DNA from: Gemmatimonadales bacterium
GTDB lineage: Bacteria; Gemmatimonadota; Gemmatimonadetes; Gemmatimonadales; GWC2-71-9
DNA: 64,000 bases
Direction: 5' to 3'
Assembly (NCBI GenBank): GCA_019637315.1
Contig: JAHBVU010000002.1
Location: 124,001-188,000, forward strand
In this document: piece by piece, positions 17,328 through 24,906 of the stretch
Layout: each line of letters begins with the position of its first letter
How positions within the stretch are numbered: position 1 is the first letter of the stretch
Position numbers and translations under genes: made by a program
Notes under the pieces: model-generated
Database searches by the model: none
The model's input: the letters and a program-made list of their open reading frames with translations, nothing else
What the model was told of the DNA's origin: nothing

Positions 17328-18710
17328 ATGAGCTCTGCCGCTCCACCCCAGGCGCCCTCGCTTGACACCGCTGTGGCTGTTCTCGAGCGCCACTTCGGCT
17401 ACTCGGCGTTTCGTGCCCCGCAGGAACGCGTCATTCGGTCCGTCCTGTCAGGGCGCGACACGCTTGGCGTGCTGCCGACCGGCGCGGGCAAATCCGTCTG
17501 CTTCCAGGTACCGGCCATGGTGCTCGGTGGCGTCACGATCGTTATCTCACCGCTGCTGGCCCTGATGCAGGATCAAGTCGACGCCGCGCGCCGTCGCGGG
17601 CTTCCTGCCCGGTCACTCAACAGCCTGCAGACGGCAAAGGAACAGAGTCAGACGCGGCAAGAACTTTCGGAAGGCCGCCTGCGCCTTCTCTATGTCGCGC
17701 CCGAGCGGCATCGTCGACTGCTCGAGGAGCTCGCCGAGGCAGGCCAGCACGTGTCGCTCCTGGCGGTTGACGAAGCGCACTGTATCGCTGAATGGGGACC
17801 GGACTTTCGGCCGGCCTATCTCGGTCTGGGTCGCCTCAGGAGCGCCCTGGGGAATCCGGCCGCGGTCGCCCTGACCGGCAGCGCCACCCCGGAAGTCCGC
17901 GACACGATTGCCAGGTTGCTCCGCTTGGGGGCGCATCAGGGCGGTCGGTTCGACCGGCACGTCGCCTCGTTCGATCGACGGAACCTTTGGTTCGGAGTCG
18001 TCCGGATCAAGGATCAGCGTGACCGCCTTCGCACACTCCTCGAGCTGACCCGGGACGTACCCGGTGCGATGATCGTCTATGGCGCGACCCGGAACACGGT
18101 GGAGGCACTGGCCCGGGTCCTGCGAGAGCGGGGCAAACGCGCCGTTGCCTACCATGCCGGGCTGACCAAGGAACGGCGTGCCGAGGTACTGGGGGCGTTC
18201 CTGGAGGACCGTATCGAGGTGGTTGTCGCTACCTGTGCATTTGGAATGGGCATCGACAAACCGACCGTCCGCCTCGTCGTCCATTGGACGATGCCGCCGA
18301 CGCCGGAATCGTACTACCAGGAGGCGGGGCGGGCGGGGCGTGACGGCAACCCATCGCGCTGTGTGCTCCTCTACCACCCATCCGATTCCGAGCTGCCCAG
18401 ACGCGCCCTCGATGTCACCTTTCCGCCCCGGGGGCTGATCGAGCGGGCGGGGCGCGATCGGGCAATGCTGACCACCCTCCCCAAGAATGTGGCGGCGTCG
18501 GTATCCCGGCTTCACCAGGAAATCGCAGCGCGAACCGAAGCCGATCCGTGGGTGCGAATCGCTCGTCGCCGCAAGGCGGCCGAAGGCCGGATCGCGGCTG
18601 TCGACAGGTACGCACGCGAACGCCGCTGCCGTCGCGCGGCGCTGCTCGAATACTTCGGCGAACGGTCGGTCCGCTGCTCAGGCTGCGATGTCTGTAGTTG
18701 TCGCCCGTGA
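17328..18710 (+). CDS. recQ: RecQ-family ATP-dependent DNA helicase
   Basis: 460 residues from the ATG at 17328; an earlier in-frame start at 17274 adds an unconserved stretch. Helicase motifs in order: FRAPQERVI (motif 0), GVLPTGAGKSVCFQVPA (I), DEAHCIAEWGPDFRP (II, with the RecQ aromatic-rich loop), ALTGSATP (III), then CAFGMGIDKPTVRLVVH and YYQEAGRAGRDG (V, VI). A zinc-binding tail ends CRRAALLEYFGE...CSGCDVC. No HRDC domain follows, so this is the short RecQ form. It unwinds DNA 3'-5' during repair and recombination. Its stop is five bases from the stop of the convergent unknown gene. Confidence 0.93.
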   Translation: MSSAAPPQAPSLDTAVAVLERHFGYSAFRAPQERVIRSVLSGRDTLGVLPTGAGKSVCFQVPAMVLGGVTIVISPLLALMQDQVDAARRRGLPARSLNSLQTAKEQSQTRQELSEGRLRLLYVAPERHRRLLEELAEAGQHVSLLAVDEAHCIAEWGPDFRPAYLGLGRLRSALGNPAAVALTGSATPEVRDTIARLLRLGAHQGGRFDRHVASFDRRNLWFGVVRIKDQRDRLRTLLELTRDVPGAMIVYGATRNTVEALARVLRERGKRAVAYHAGLTKERRAEVLGAFLEDRIEVVVATCAFGMGIDKPTVRLVVHWTMPPTPESYYQEAGRAGRDGNPSRCVLLYHPSDSELPRRALDVTFPPRGLIERAGRDRAMLTTLPKNVAASVSRLHQEIAARTEADPWVRIARRRKAAEGRIAAVDRYARERRCRRAALLEYFGERSVRCSGCDVCSCRP

Positions 18711-18715
18711 GGGTG

Positions 18716-19198
18716 TCAGGGCTCGACCCGCCGGGCAATCGAAGTGTCGGGCGGAACCGTTGGCCCGAACTGCGTGGCGCCGGGTAGTCGTGGCCCCAGC
18801 TCGAGCCGAGTCTGCGCTGCCGGGTCGATCATCCGTACCGTTGGGCCGGATCCCTCGGACAGGTTGAGGGTCAGCGCCGGCTCGCCGCGATTGGTGAGCA
18901 TGACGAGCCCGGGCGCGCCGTGCTGCGTCAGGCCGACGTCGAGCCGCATCTGGCCCGTCGAGTCGTACATGGTCAGCGCCACCCCGTCGTTGGTAACCCC
19001 GAACATGGCCCGGGTCCGTCCCTGATCGTCCTTGGCCAGCCAGAGCCGACCCTCCACGATCGTGTCCGATTGACCCCTCAGCGTCAGTCCGACGGCGGTT
19101 GCGGCCACCCCGAAGGACAGCATGGCAACGACCCGAAGACGAGAAATCCGGGTTTCCAGAACGGCAAGGCGGCTGCTGAGCCGGTCGAGGTCTGCCAC
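18716..19198 (-). CDS. Membrane-anchored protein of unknown function
   Basis: 160 residues from the GTG at 19198, which has GGAG eight bases upstream; a TTG at 19204 is less well placed. An N-terminal short coiled coil with leucine spacing (about 4-22) is followed by one membrane helix (about 24-45). After it come about 100 residues of beta-type sequence in which short units of the form 'xxxLxMxDxxGQxRLxxGL' recur, for example WLAKDDQGRTRAMFGV, LTMYDSTGQMRLDVGL and VRMIDPAAQTRLELG. I recognise no named family. It may be an envelope protein with a small repeated beta fold. TAGCTTCG (19231 to 19224) is a possible promoter core. Confidence 0.65.
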   Translation of the reverse strand: MADLDRLSSRLAVLETRISRLRVVAMLSFGVAATAVGLTLRGQSDTIVEGRLWLAKDDQGRTRAMFGVTNDGVALTMYDSTGQMRLDVGLTQHGAPGLVMLTNRGEPALTLNLSEGSGPTVRMIDPAAQTRLELGPRLPGATQFGPTVPPDTSIARRVEP

Positions 19199-19285
19199 GG
19201 GCAACGCTCCACGAAAGGGACGTCGAAGCTAACCGGGCCTCCCGGGAAACCTGAACCCGGGGGGTGGCCTGCGGGAGATTCCGGT

Positions 19286-19293
19286 TATATTTG
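19286..19293 (+). promoter_or_regulatory. Promoter core upstream of acyl-CoA dehydrogenase
   Basis: TATATTTG, 72 nt before the ATG at 19365, in the divergent gap 19199-19364. No good TTG box stands 17-19 nt upstream. It matches the Bacteroidetes-type core TAnnTTTG. Confidence 0.4.
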
Positions 19294-19364
19294 TGCCGCG
19301 CCGCTCTTGGCCAAATGGCCAAGAAACGGCAAGCACTCCTTCCGACCCCTTTAGCCCGGGCCCC

Positions 19365-20585
19365 ATGGACGATTCACTGTATTTCTCCGAACAGCACCAC
19401 CAGGTTCGCGAAATGGTGCGCGAATTTGCCCAAACGCACGTGGCCCCGGTGGCCCGTGAACTGGACCGGACCTCCACCTTCCCCTGGGAAAACATCAAGC
19501 GGATGGGCGAGCTCGGAATGCTCGGGGTACCGTGGTCTGAGGAATTGGGAGGGGCCGGCCTCGATCAGATTGCCTACTACATCACCATTCATGAGATGGC
19601 CAAGGTCGACGCATCCCACGGCCTGACCATCAGCGCGCACACCAACCTCGGCACCTCGCCGATCGTCGAGTTCGGGACCCAGGCGCAGCGCGAGCGCTAC
19701 GTCCCGCTGCTGGCGTCAGGTGCGGTCCTGGGGGGCTTTGGCCTGACCGAGCCCGGGGCAGGCAGTGACGCCGGAGGCACTGCGACCACCGCCGAGGACA
19801 AGGGCGATCACTTCCTGCTCAACGGCGCCAAGATCTTCATCACTCATGCGGGTGTGGGCGAAATCTTCTCGGTCACCGCGCGCACCGATCCCGGCCAGGG
19901 TCACCGCGGCATTACCAGCTTCATCGTGACCAAGGACACGGTCGATCTCGATCAGTGCCGAGAACTCGGTGTGGGGCATGCGCCAGACCTGCCGAAGATC
20001 GAGGGCGTCCGCGCCGGGAAGAAGGAAGACAAGATGGGGTGGCGCGCCAGCGACACGCGCGAACTCCATTTCGACAATGCTGTCATTCCCAAAGAGAATA
20101 TGCTCGGCGAGCGGGGCAGCGGCTTCGTCAACTTTCTCAAGACGCTCGATGCCGGACGCATCGGTATTGCCGCCCTCTCGCTCGGCATCGCTGAGGGCGC
20201 TTACCAGGCGGCGCTCGAGTACGCCGGAACCCGCAAGCAGTTCGGACGTTACATCGGCAGCTTCCAGGGCATCAGCTTCAAGCTGGCCGACATGGCCATG
20301 GAAATCGAAGCGGGCACGCACTTGCTCTACACCGCCGCTCGGCTCAAGCAGGCCGGCAAGCCGTTCAAGAAGGAGGCGGCGATGGCCAAGCTGTTCTGCT
20401 CGGAACTGGCCATGCGAGCCACCACCGAGGCCGTACAGATCTTCGGCGGATACGGCTATACGGCCGAGTACCCGGTCGAGCGGATGATGCGCGACGCCAA
20501 GGTCTGTGAGATCGGTGAAGGCACCAGCGAGATCCAGCGGATCGTGATCGCACGCCACATTCTTGGCAGCGTGGTCGACGGCTGA
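19365..20585 (+). CDS. Acyl-CoA dehydrogenase
   Basis: 406 residues from the ATG at 19365 (an in-frame start at 19293 would add a poor 24-residue stretch). Family blocks: GGFGLTEPGAGSDAGG (FAD/substrate binding), ETASRER-like LDAGRIGIAALSLGIAEGAYQAALEYAGTRKQFG split over two blocks, and the C-terminal GGYGYTAEYPVERMMRDAK followed by EIGEGTSEIQRIVIAR. The Glu of EGTSE is the catalytic base position of short/medium-chain enzymes. It oxidises acyl-CoA to enoyl-CoA and passes electrons to ETF. Chain-length preference cannot be read with confidence. A strong hairpin follows 32 nt after the stop. Confidence 0.93.
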   Translation: MDDSLYFSEQHHQVREMVREFAQTHVAPVARELDRTSTFPWENIKRMGELGMLGVPWSEELGGAGLDQIAYYITIHEMAKVDASHGLTISAHTNLGTSPIVEFGTQAQRERYVPLLASGAVLGGFGLTEPGAGSDAGGTATTAEDKGDHFLLNGAKIFITHAGVGEIFSVTARTDPGQGHRGITSFIVTKDTVDLDQCRELGVGHAPDLPKIEGVRAGKKEDKMGWRASDTRELHFDNAVIPKENMLGERGSGFVNFLKTLDAGRIGIAALSLGIAEGAYQAALEYAGTRKQFGRYIGSFQGISFKLADMAMEIEAGTHLLYTAARLKQAGKPFKKEAAMAKLFCSELAMRATTEAVQIFGGYGYTAEYPVERMMRDAKVCEIGEGTSEIQRIVIARHILGSVVDG

Positions 20586-20617
20586 TTGTTTCGATCTGAA
20601 ACATTCGGGCAATAAGG

Positions 20618-20649
20618 CGCCCCCCGGCTCGCACGTAAACCGGGGGGCG
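20618..20649 (+). terminator. Strong GC hairpin after acyl-CoA dehydrogenase gene
   Basis: Perfect 10-bp stem CGCCCCCCGG / CCGGGGGGCG with a 12-nt loop (20628-20639). The following bases are CGTCATATATTT rather than a clean U-run, so termination may be partial. It lies just upstream of the promoter-like TATATTTA (20653-20660). Confidence 0.55.
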
Positions 20650-20652
20650 TCA

Positions 20653-21070
20653 TATATTTAGCCCATGCGACGCGAGGCAGATCGTCATCTCACCTCACAG
20701 CCCGGACGGCCCTCGGCCGGGCTGATCGTCGCTCGCCTGTATCAATTGTTCCTGTGGTTCCTCCGGGTCCGAGTCGTCGATCGGGCCCGCGGCAGTTGGT
20801 CCCCGTTGCCTCTCGAGAACCCGACCGCTGGTCGGACCGAGGCTGAGCCGTCCGTGCTCGCTTGGGTCCGGCGGTGGAGTCGGCGTCTCGTCAACGGCCT
20901 GCTGCCCGGCTCGGCGCGGTCCCTTCGCTGGGACTCCCGCGCGACCGATCCCGGAAGACGTCTGTGCCCCCGAGCAGTTGCAGTCGGGGCATCCACCCTT
21001 GCCATCGCGACCCCGTTGCCAGACCCGTTGTTGAATGACGAGCTGGGGCGGATCGCAAAGGACCCATCGC
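20653..21070 (+). promoter_or_regulatory. Promoter-like core and ~400-nt leader before the RNase G/E gene
   Basis: This gap between acyl-CoA dehydrogenase and RNase G/E holds no convincing gene. TATATTTA (20653-20660) is a good promoter core. Downstream, CAGCCCGG (20698-20705) pairs perfectly with CCGGGCTG (20717-20724). An open frame from 20665 runs 211 codons but overlaps the RNase gene by about 230 nt and has no recognisable protein. I see no RNase P, tmRNA or SRP RNA signature. A long structured 5' leader is the simplest reading, by analogy with the E. coli rne leader that mediates autoregulation. Confidence 0.4.
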
Positions 21071-22687
21071 GTGAAGCGCGAGATTCTCATTTCCAGTGGC
21101 CCCCGGGAGACCCGCGTGGCCATTCTCGAGGACGACCGGCTCGCCGAGCTGATGTTCGATCGTCCCGATCAGCGCCGCATCGTCGGCGACATTTACCTGG
21201 GCCGGGTCGATGCCGTGCTGCCGGGCATTCAGGCCGCGTTCATCGACATCGGCTTGGAGAAGAGCGCCTTCCTCCACGCCTCGGATCTGCTCGAGCCTGA
21301 CGAAGACGAGGAGCCGAGCGACAAGGACGACGCCGACGACATTCCTGATGTCGACGAAGTTCAGGCCGAGGAGAACGGTCGGGCCAAGAGCAACGGGAAG
21401 AACGGTGAACCGCGCCAGCGGGAGGCCGGTCGCCGGGCGGTGCCCGACATTGCCGAGATCCTGAAGAAGGGGCAGATCCTCCCTGTCCAAGTCACCAAAG
21501 AGCCGATCAGCACCAAGGGATGCCGGGTCACTGCGCAGATCTCGCTGCCGGGTCGCTTCCTGGTCTACATGCCGTATGCCTCGCGGGTCGGCGTCAGTCG
21601 CAAAATCGAAAGTCGTGAGCAACGCGCCAAGCTGAGAGAACTGGTGACGCGACTGCTGCCCGAAGATGCCGGCGGCATGATCGTGCGCACCGTGGCCGAA
21701 GGCGTCACGGAGGATCAGTTCGAGCGTGAAGTCGAATCGCTGCTCAATCAGTGGAAAAAGATCAAGCGCAAGCAGGGTTATGTCCGGAAGGCGCCGGCGC
21801 TGCTGCAGCGAGAGGCCAGCCTGACCCGCGGGCTGATTCGCGACGTCTTCTCCGACAAGGTCGATGGCCTTTGGATCGACTCCAAAGAGATTCACAAGGA
21901 AATCGAGCAGTACCTCGAGCAGGTCGATCCCGAGCTGATGGGACGGGCTCGTCTGTATGCGGAGTCAGTGCCGCTTTTCGACAAGTTCGGAATCGAGGCC
22001 GAGATCAAGGGGCTGTTCAAGCCGCGGGTCGACTTGCCCTCGGGTGGCTCCTTGGTGATTCAGCCGACCGAGGCGCTGGTCTCGATCGACGTCAACACCG
22101 GTCGATACACCGGCAAGAAGGACCCTGAGAAGACGATCCTCAAGACGAATCTGGACGCCGCGCGGGAAATTGCTCGCCAGCTGCGCTTGCGGGATCTCGG
22201 TGGCATCATCGTCTGCGACTTCATTGATATGGAGTCTCGGGGTAACCGCGACCGCGTGCTGCAGGAGCTCCGGACCCATCTGGGCCGCGACCGAGCCCGT
22301 ACCAAGGCGCTCGCGGTATCCGATCTCGGTCTGGTGGAAATGACGCGACAGCGGGTCCGCGGGTCACTCTGGTCGACGATGACGACCGAGTGCCATCAGT
22401 GCCACGGTACCGGTCGCGTCTTCACGCCCGAGGTCGTCAGTCGGCGGATCGAACGGTCGCTCAAACGGGTTGCCAACGAGCAGCGCGAGCGGCAGATCCG
22501 GGTTCGGCTCCATCCCGAAGTCGCGCTCTACCTCAAGGAAGAGGAGCCCAAGCTGGTGACCGGGCTGGCCCGACTCCTGGGGGTCGAAATCGAGCTTCGG
22601 GACGACCCGACGGTGCATCAGGATGAGTTCCGGCTGGTCAGTCAGCCGGGGGGCAGGGACGTGACTGAAGTGTACGCGGTGGCCTGA
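21071..22687 (+). CDS. rng: Rne/Rng-family endoribonuclease (RNase G-like)
   Basis: 538 residues from the GTG at 21071, chosen because AAAGGA (21057-21062) lies eight bases upstream; an ATG at 21035 is weaker. An S1-like RNA-binding domain (about residues 25-130) is interrupted by an acidic, low-complexity insert (EPDEDEEPSDKDDADD region). The catalytic DNase-I-like domain carries the two metal-binding Asp in SIDVNTG and VCDFIDM, and the zinc link is CHQCHG. No long RNase E degradosome tail follows, so it is RNase G-like. It cleaves single-stranded RNA, including 5S/16S precursors and mRNAs. It precedes the L21-L27 genes, a frequent bacterial arrangement. Confidence 0.93.
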   Translation: MKREILISSGPRETRVAILEDDRLAELMFDRPDQRRIVGDIYLGRVDAVLPGIQAAFIDIGLEKSAFLHASDLLEPDEDEEPSDKDDADDIPDVDEVQAEENGRAKSNGKNGEPRQREAGRRAVPDIAEILKKGQILPVQVTKEPISTKGCRVTAQISLPGRFLVYMPYASRVGVSRKIESREQRAKLRELVTRLLPEDAGGMIVRTVAEGVTEDQFEREVESLLNQWKKIKRKQGYVRKAPALLQREASLTRGLIRDVFSDKVDGLWIDSKEIHKEIEQYLEQVDPELMGRARLYAESVPLFDKFGIEAEIKGLFKPRVDLPSGGSLVIQPTEALVSIDVNTGRYTGKKDPEKTILKTNLDAAREIARQLRLRDLGGIIVCDFIDMESRGNRDRVLQELRTHLGRDRARTKALAVSDLGLVEMTRQRVRGSLWSTMTTECHQCHGTGRVFTPEVVSRRIERSLKRVANEQRERQIRVRLHPEVALYLKEEEPKLVTGLARLLGVEIELRDDPTVHQDEFRLVSQPGGRDVTEVYAVA

Positions 22688-22698
22688 CCGGCGGGGGC

Positions 22699-22727
22699 TT
22701 GCTCTATCCCGTTCGTCCTGATACACT
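22699..22727 (+). promoter_or_regulatory. Probable rplU-rpmA promoter
   Basis: TTGCTC (22699-22704), 17-nt spacer, TACACT (22722-22727). Transcription would start near 22734, giving a leader of about 26 nt before the rplU ATG at 22760. Confidence 0.5.
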
Positions 22728-22759
22728 TAGGGGCTTTCTCATAACGTGGACCGTCGGCG

Positions 22760-23074
22760 ATGTACGTGATTTTCAAAGCCTTAGGGCATCAGTTCAAGGC
22801 GCAGGAGGGCGATACCGTCCGCCTGCCTCTCATGGAAGCCGAGCCGGGCAGCAAGGTCACCTTCAACGAGGTGCTGCTGACGTCCGATGGTGACTCCGTT
22901 CAGGCTGGCACGCCCTTCGTGGCGAACGCGGCCGTCGAGGCGGAAGTCATCGGCCAGGCGAAGGGTGAGAAGATCTACGTCTTCAAGTTCAAGCGGCGGA
23001 AGAACTATCGCCGCAAGACGGGACATCGGCAGAAGTATACCGACGTGCGCATTACCGCCGTCAAGGTAGGCTGA
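22760..23074 (+). CDS. rplU: 50S ribosomal protein L21
   Basis: 104 residues, normal length. The N-terminus [18 protein letters not shown] and the basic tail with [22 protein letters not shown] are the L21 hallmarks (KRRKxYRRKxGHRQ). L21 binds 23S rRNA together with L20. The rpmA gene starts two bases after the stop, the usual L21-L27 pairing. Confidence 0.97.
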   Translation: MYVIFKALGHQFKAQEGDTVRLPLMEAEPGSKVTFNEVLLTSDGDSVQAGTPFVANAAVEAEVIGQAKGEKIYVFKFKRRKNYRRKTGHRQKYTDVRITAVKVG

Positions 23075-23076
23075 TC

Positions 23077-23340
23077 ATGGCACATAAAAAGGGCGCGGGC
23101 TCCTCGAGAAACGGACGCACCGCCAATCCGAAGTACCTGGGCGTCAAGCGGTTCGGCGGCGAGCAGGTCGTGGCTGGCAACATCATTCTCCGCCAGCGTG
23201 GCACCAAGTTCCACCCGGGCAAGAACGTCCGCCGGGCCAACGATGACACCCTCTTCGCAGTCGCGGACGGCGTCGTCACCTTCGAGTGGAAGGCCAAGGG
23301 CAAGCAGCAGGTGTCGGTCTACCCGGCCCTCGCGAACTGA
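23077..23340 (+). CDS. rpmA: 50S ribosomal protein L27
   Basis: 87 residues beginning [14 protein letters not shown], followed by LGVKRFGGE and [10 protein letters not shown], all diagnostic for L27. The N-terminus starts directly with the mature AHKKGAGSS sequence, so there is no cleavable Firmicutes-type extension. The N-terminal tail reaches the peptidyl-transferase centre. The gene ends the rplU-rpmA unit and is followed 23 nt later by a strong terminator. Confidence 0.97.
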   Translation: MAHKKGAGSSRNGRTANPKYLGVKRFGGEQVVAGNIILRQRGTKFHPGKNVRRANDDTLFAVADGVVTFEWKAKGKQQVSVYPALAN

Positions 23341-23363
23341 GCCGCTTCCGCTCCGGAACTGCC

Positions 23364-23397
23364 AGGGGTGACCATTCGGTCACCCCTTTTTCGTTTT
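23364..23397 (+). terminator. Intrinsic terminator after rpmA
   Basis: Perfect 10-bp stem AGGGGTGACC (23364-23373) / GGTCACCCCT (23378-23387) with a four-base loop ATTC, followed by TTTTCGTTTT. The best rho-independent terminator in the window. Confidence 0.92.
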
Positions 23398-23469
23398 GAA
23401 ACCGTGCCGTAGCTTCCTTCGTTGTGGGGCTGGGTTCGAAGGTTTCAGGATCGCCAAGGGAGGCACCGT

Positions 23470-23826
23470 ATGTCGTCAGTGTTCGATCGGTTTCGGACCG
23501 AGCTGGACCAGCTCGGTGACCGGGTGAAAGATGCGGTGGCGTCGAGCAAGCTCCACGTCGAGCGCTCGAGCCTGGTGGCGGTTCGGAGCAAAGTGGCCTA
23601 CAAGCTCGGCATGCTGGTGTACCGGAAGGACCGTGGTGGCGAAGTCAATCAGGGTGAGATCGACGCGCTCTTTGCCCAGATGGACGACGTTAGCGCCAAG
23701 ATTGCCACGATTGACCGCGAACTCGACGGGCTGGACGATGACAACGTCCGGGTCGACGAGCAGCCGGCGCCGGCTGCGGAAACGGCCGAGGCTGAGATCA
23801 TCCCGCCGGACTCCCAGCGCACCTAG
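23470..23826 (+). CDS. Small soluble protein of unknown function
   Basis: 118 residues from the ATG at 23470, chosen because AAGGGAGG lies six bases upstream. The N-terminal 85 residues are predicted helical with heptad-like spacing (FRTELDQLGDRVKDAV and IDALFAQMDDVSAKIATIDREL), and the C-terminal 30 are acidic and disordered. No signal peptide or membrane helix. I do not recognise a family. It stands alone between the rpmA terminator and a compound hairpin. Coiled-coil proteins of this size often act as adaptors, but nothing here identifies a partner. Confidence 0.65.
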   Translation: MSSVFDRFRTELDQLGDRVKDAVASSKLHVERSSLVAVRSKVAYKLGMLVYRKDRGGEVNQGEIDALFAQMDDVSAKIATIDRELDGLDDDNVRVDEQPAPAAETAEAEIIPPDSQRT

Positions 23827-23848
23827 TGACTGATCATCGGGACCCGAG

Positions 23849-23888
23849 CTGCCTCCGGGCTGAGCAGCTACGCTCATCCTGGAGGCAG
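23849..23888. terminator. Compound hairpin between convergent genes
   Basis: Outer stem CTGCCTCC (23849-23856) / GGAGGCAG (23881-23888) and a nested inner stem TGAGC / GCTCA. It lies between the stop of the small plus-strand gene and the end of the minus-strand lipoprotein gene. No U-run on either side; probably a bidirectional or structural terminator. Confidence 0.45.
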
Positions 23889-23929
23889 TTCGCTTACTGG
23901 CCGGTTTGTCGATACAGCTGGAGACGGGG

Positions 23930-24721
23930 CTAAGGTGCGGGCGGCAGTTCCAGGATCGCGTAGGTGCTGAACGCCGAAGCCTGTCCCGTCACCGTGCGTT
24001 CCACCACATTGACGGTGCTTCCAGGTACCTCGACCCACCCCGAATTCACGTATCGATGGAGGCGGAGTCGATTCTGGTCTTTGTTGGCTGCAGCCAGTAC
24101 ACCATACCGCAGCTTGATCGTAACTGGCTGCATGAACGTGGCGCCATCGGGTCCGAATTCGTAGGCTGTTCCGGGGACCAGGCGTTTGCTGGCCGGCGGT
24201 GTCCCTTCGGGTTTGATCGTGATGGTAGTCGATTGCGTCAGGGCCCCTTCCGGTACAGAGAGTGCGACCGCCCCGGACGCCGCGGTGACGGCGCCACCGT
24301 TGGCACCGATCACTGCTCCATCGAGCACGGTAAACATGGCCTGAGTCTCCAGTCCTTCAGAGGAGGTCGCGGTGATATAGCCGGTCCCTGGGGACAGTGC
24401 CGTTACGAGTCCTGATGTGCTGGCCGTGGCGGCGCGGGTTGTCGCTGCCCAGATGACCGTTCGATCGGTCAAGGCGTTTCCCGCTTCATCGAGCGTGGTG
24501 GCGATGAACTGTCGGGTCCCTCCGGGTACCAGAACCGTCGTGTCGGGTGCAATCACGATGCTGGCCACAGCAACGGGTGCCGGAGGCGGTGGGGGAGGCG
24601 TGGGCCCGGTACCGCCACCGCCGCACCCGGTCAGGATGGTGGCAGTAAGGATGATGGTAGCCGGGGTTGAACGGACCGAATCACGGCCACTGGTACGGCG
24701 ATCGCAATCACGCATGGTCAA
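23930..24721 (-). CDS. Lipoprotein with Ig-like (BIG2) and ZU5-like domains
   Basis: 263 residues. The lipobox LTGC is preceded by a hydrophobic stretch (TPATIILTATILTGC), so the mature protein starts at Cys33, followed by Gly- and Pro-runs. A BIG2-type Ig domain follows (about 52-130: VASIVIAPDTTVLVPGGTRQF ... ASTSGLVTALSPGTGYITATS). The C-terminal part has IGANGGAV and LSVPEGALTQSTTITI, the pattern of ZU5-like domains (about 137-230). It is probably displayed on the outer membrane; binding partner unknown. The signal begins with 20 rather polar residues, so a start further in is possible. Confidence 0.8.
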   Translation of the reverse strand: MTMRDCDRRTSGRDSVRSTPATIILTATILTGCGGGGTGPTPPPPPPAPVAVASIVIAPDTTVLVPGGTRQFIATTLDEAGNALTDRTVIWAATTRAATASTSGLVTALSPGTGYITATSSEGLETQAMFTVLDGAVIGANGGAVTAASGAVALSVPEGALTQSTTITIKPEGTPPASKRLVPGTAYEFGPDGATFMQPVTIKLRYGVLAAANKDQNRLRLHRYVNSGWVEVPGSTVNVVERTVTGQASAFSTYAILELPPAP

Positions 24722-24757
24722 GCCGCCTCTCTGAGAGTGCCGCTGTGCGAACTGCGG

Positions 24758-24783
24758 GCGTCAGGCGGGAGTACCTGACGCCG
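24758..24783. repeat. Inverted repeat upstream of the minus-strand lipoprotein gene
   Basis: Perfect 9-bp repeat GGCGTCAGG (24758-24766) / CCTGACGCC (24775-24783) with an 8-nt spacer, 37 nt before the lipoprotein start. On the minus strand a TTGACC box lies just upstream, so the repeat would fall in the promoter or early leader: an operator or an RNA hairpin. Confidence 0.4.
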
Positions 24784-24848
24784 GGACGGGTCAACAGTAC
24801 CACCCGAAATATCCCTCCATTTCGGATCAGCCGGAAGGGCTGGTGGCA

Positions 24849-24880
24849 GAAGGGGCCCGAACCTGGGTTCGAGCCCCTTC
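24849..24880 (-). terminator. Hairpin downstream of the amidohydrolase operon
   Basis: Stem GAAGGGGC (24849-24856) / GCCCCTTC (24873-24880), one mismatch, then CGAAC / GTTCG around a CTGG loop. It lies 27 nt after the minus-strand amidohydrolase stop at 24907. No U-run, so strength is uncertain. Confidence 0.5.
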
Positions 24881-24906
24881 GACGACCACGAAGGGTGAGG
24901 CAGAGG

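Noticed and set aside
20665-21300. 211-codon frame starting right after a promoter core
   Set aside because: Overlaps the RNase gene by about 230 nt, is Arg-rich with no family signature, and lacks a ribosome-binding site. Kept only as a possibility within the leader region.
24849-24880. GGTTCGA inside a stem, resembling a tRNA T-arm
   Set aside because: No acceptor, D or anticodon stems fit around it; it is better explained as a hairpin after the amidohydrolase genes.
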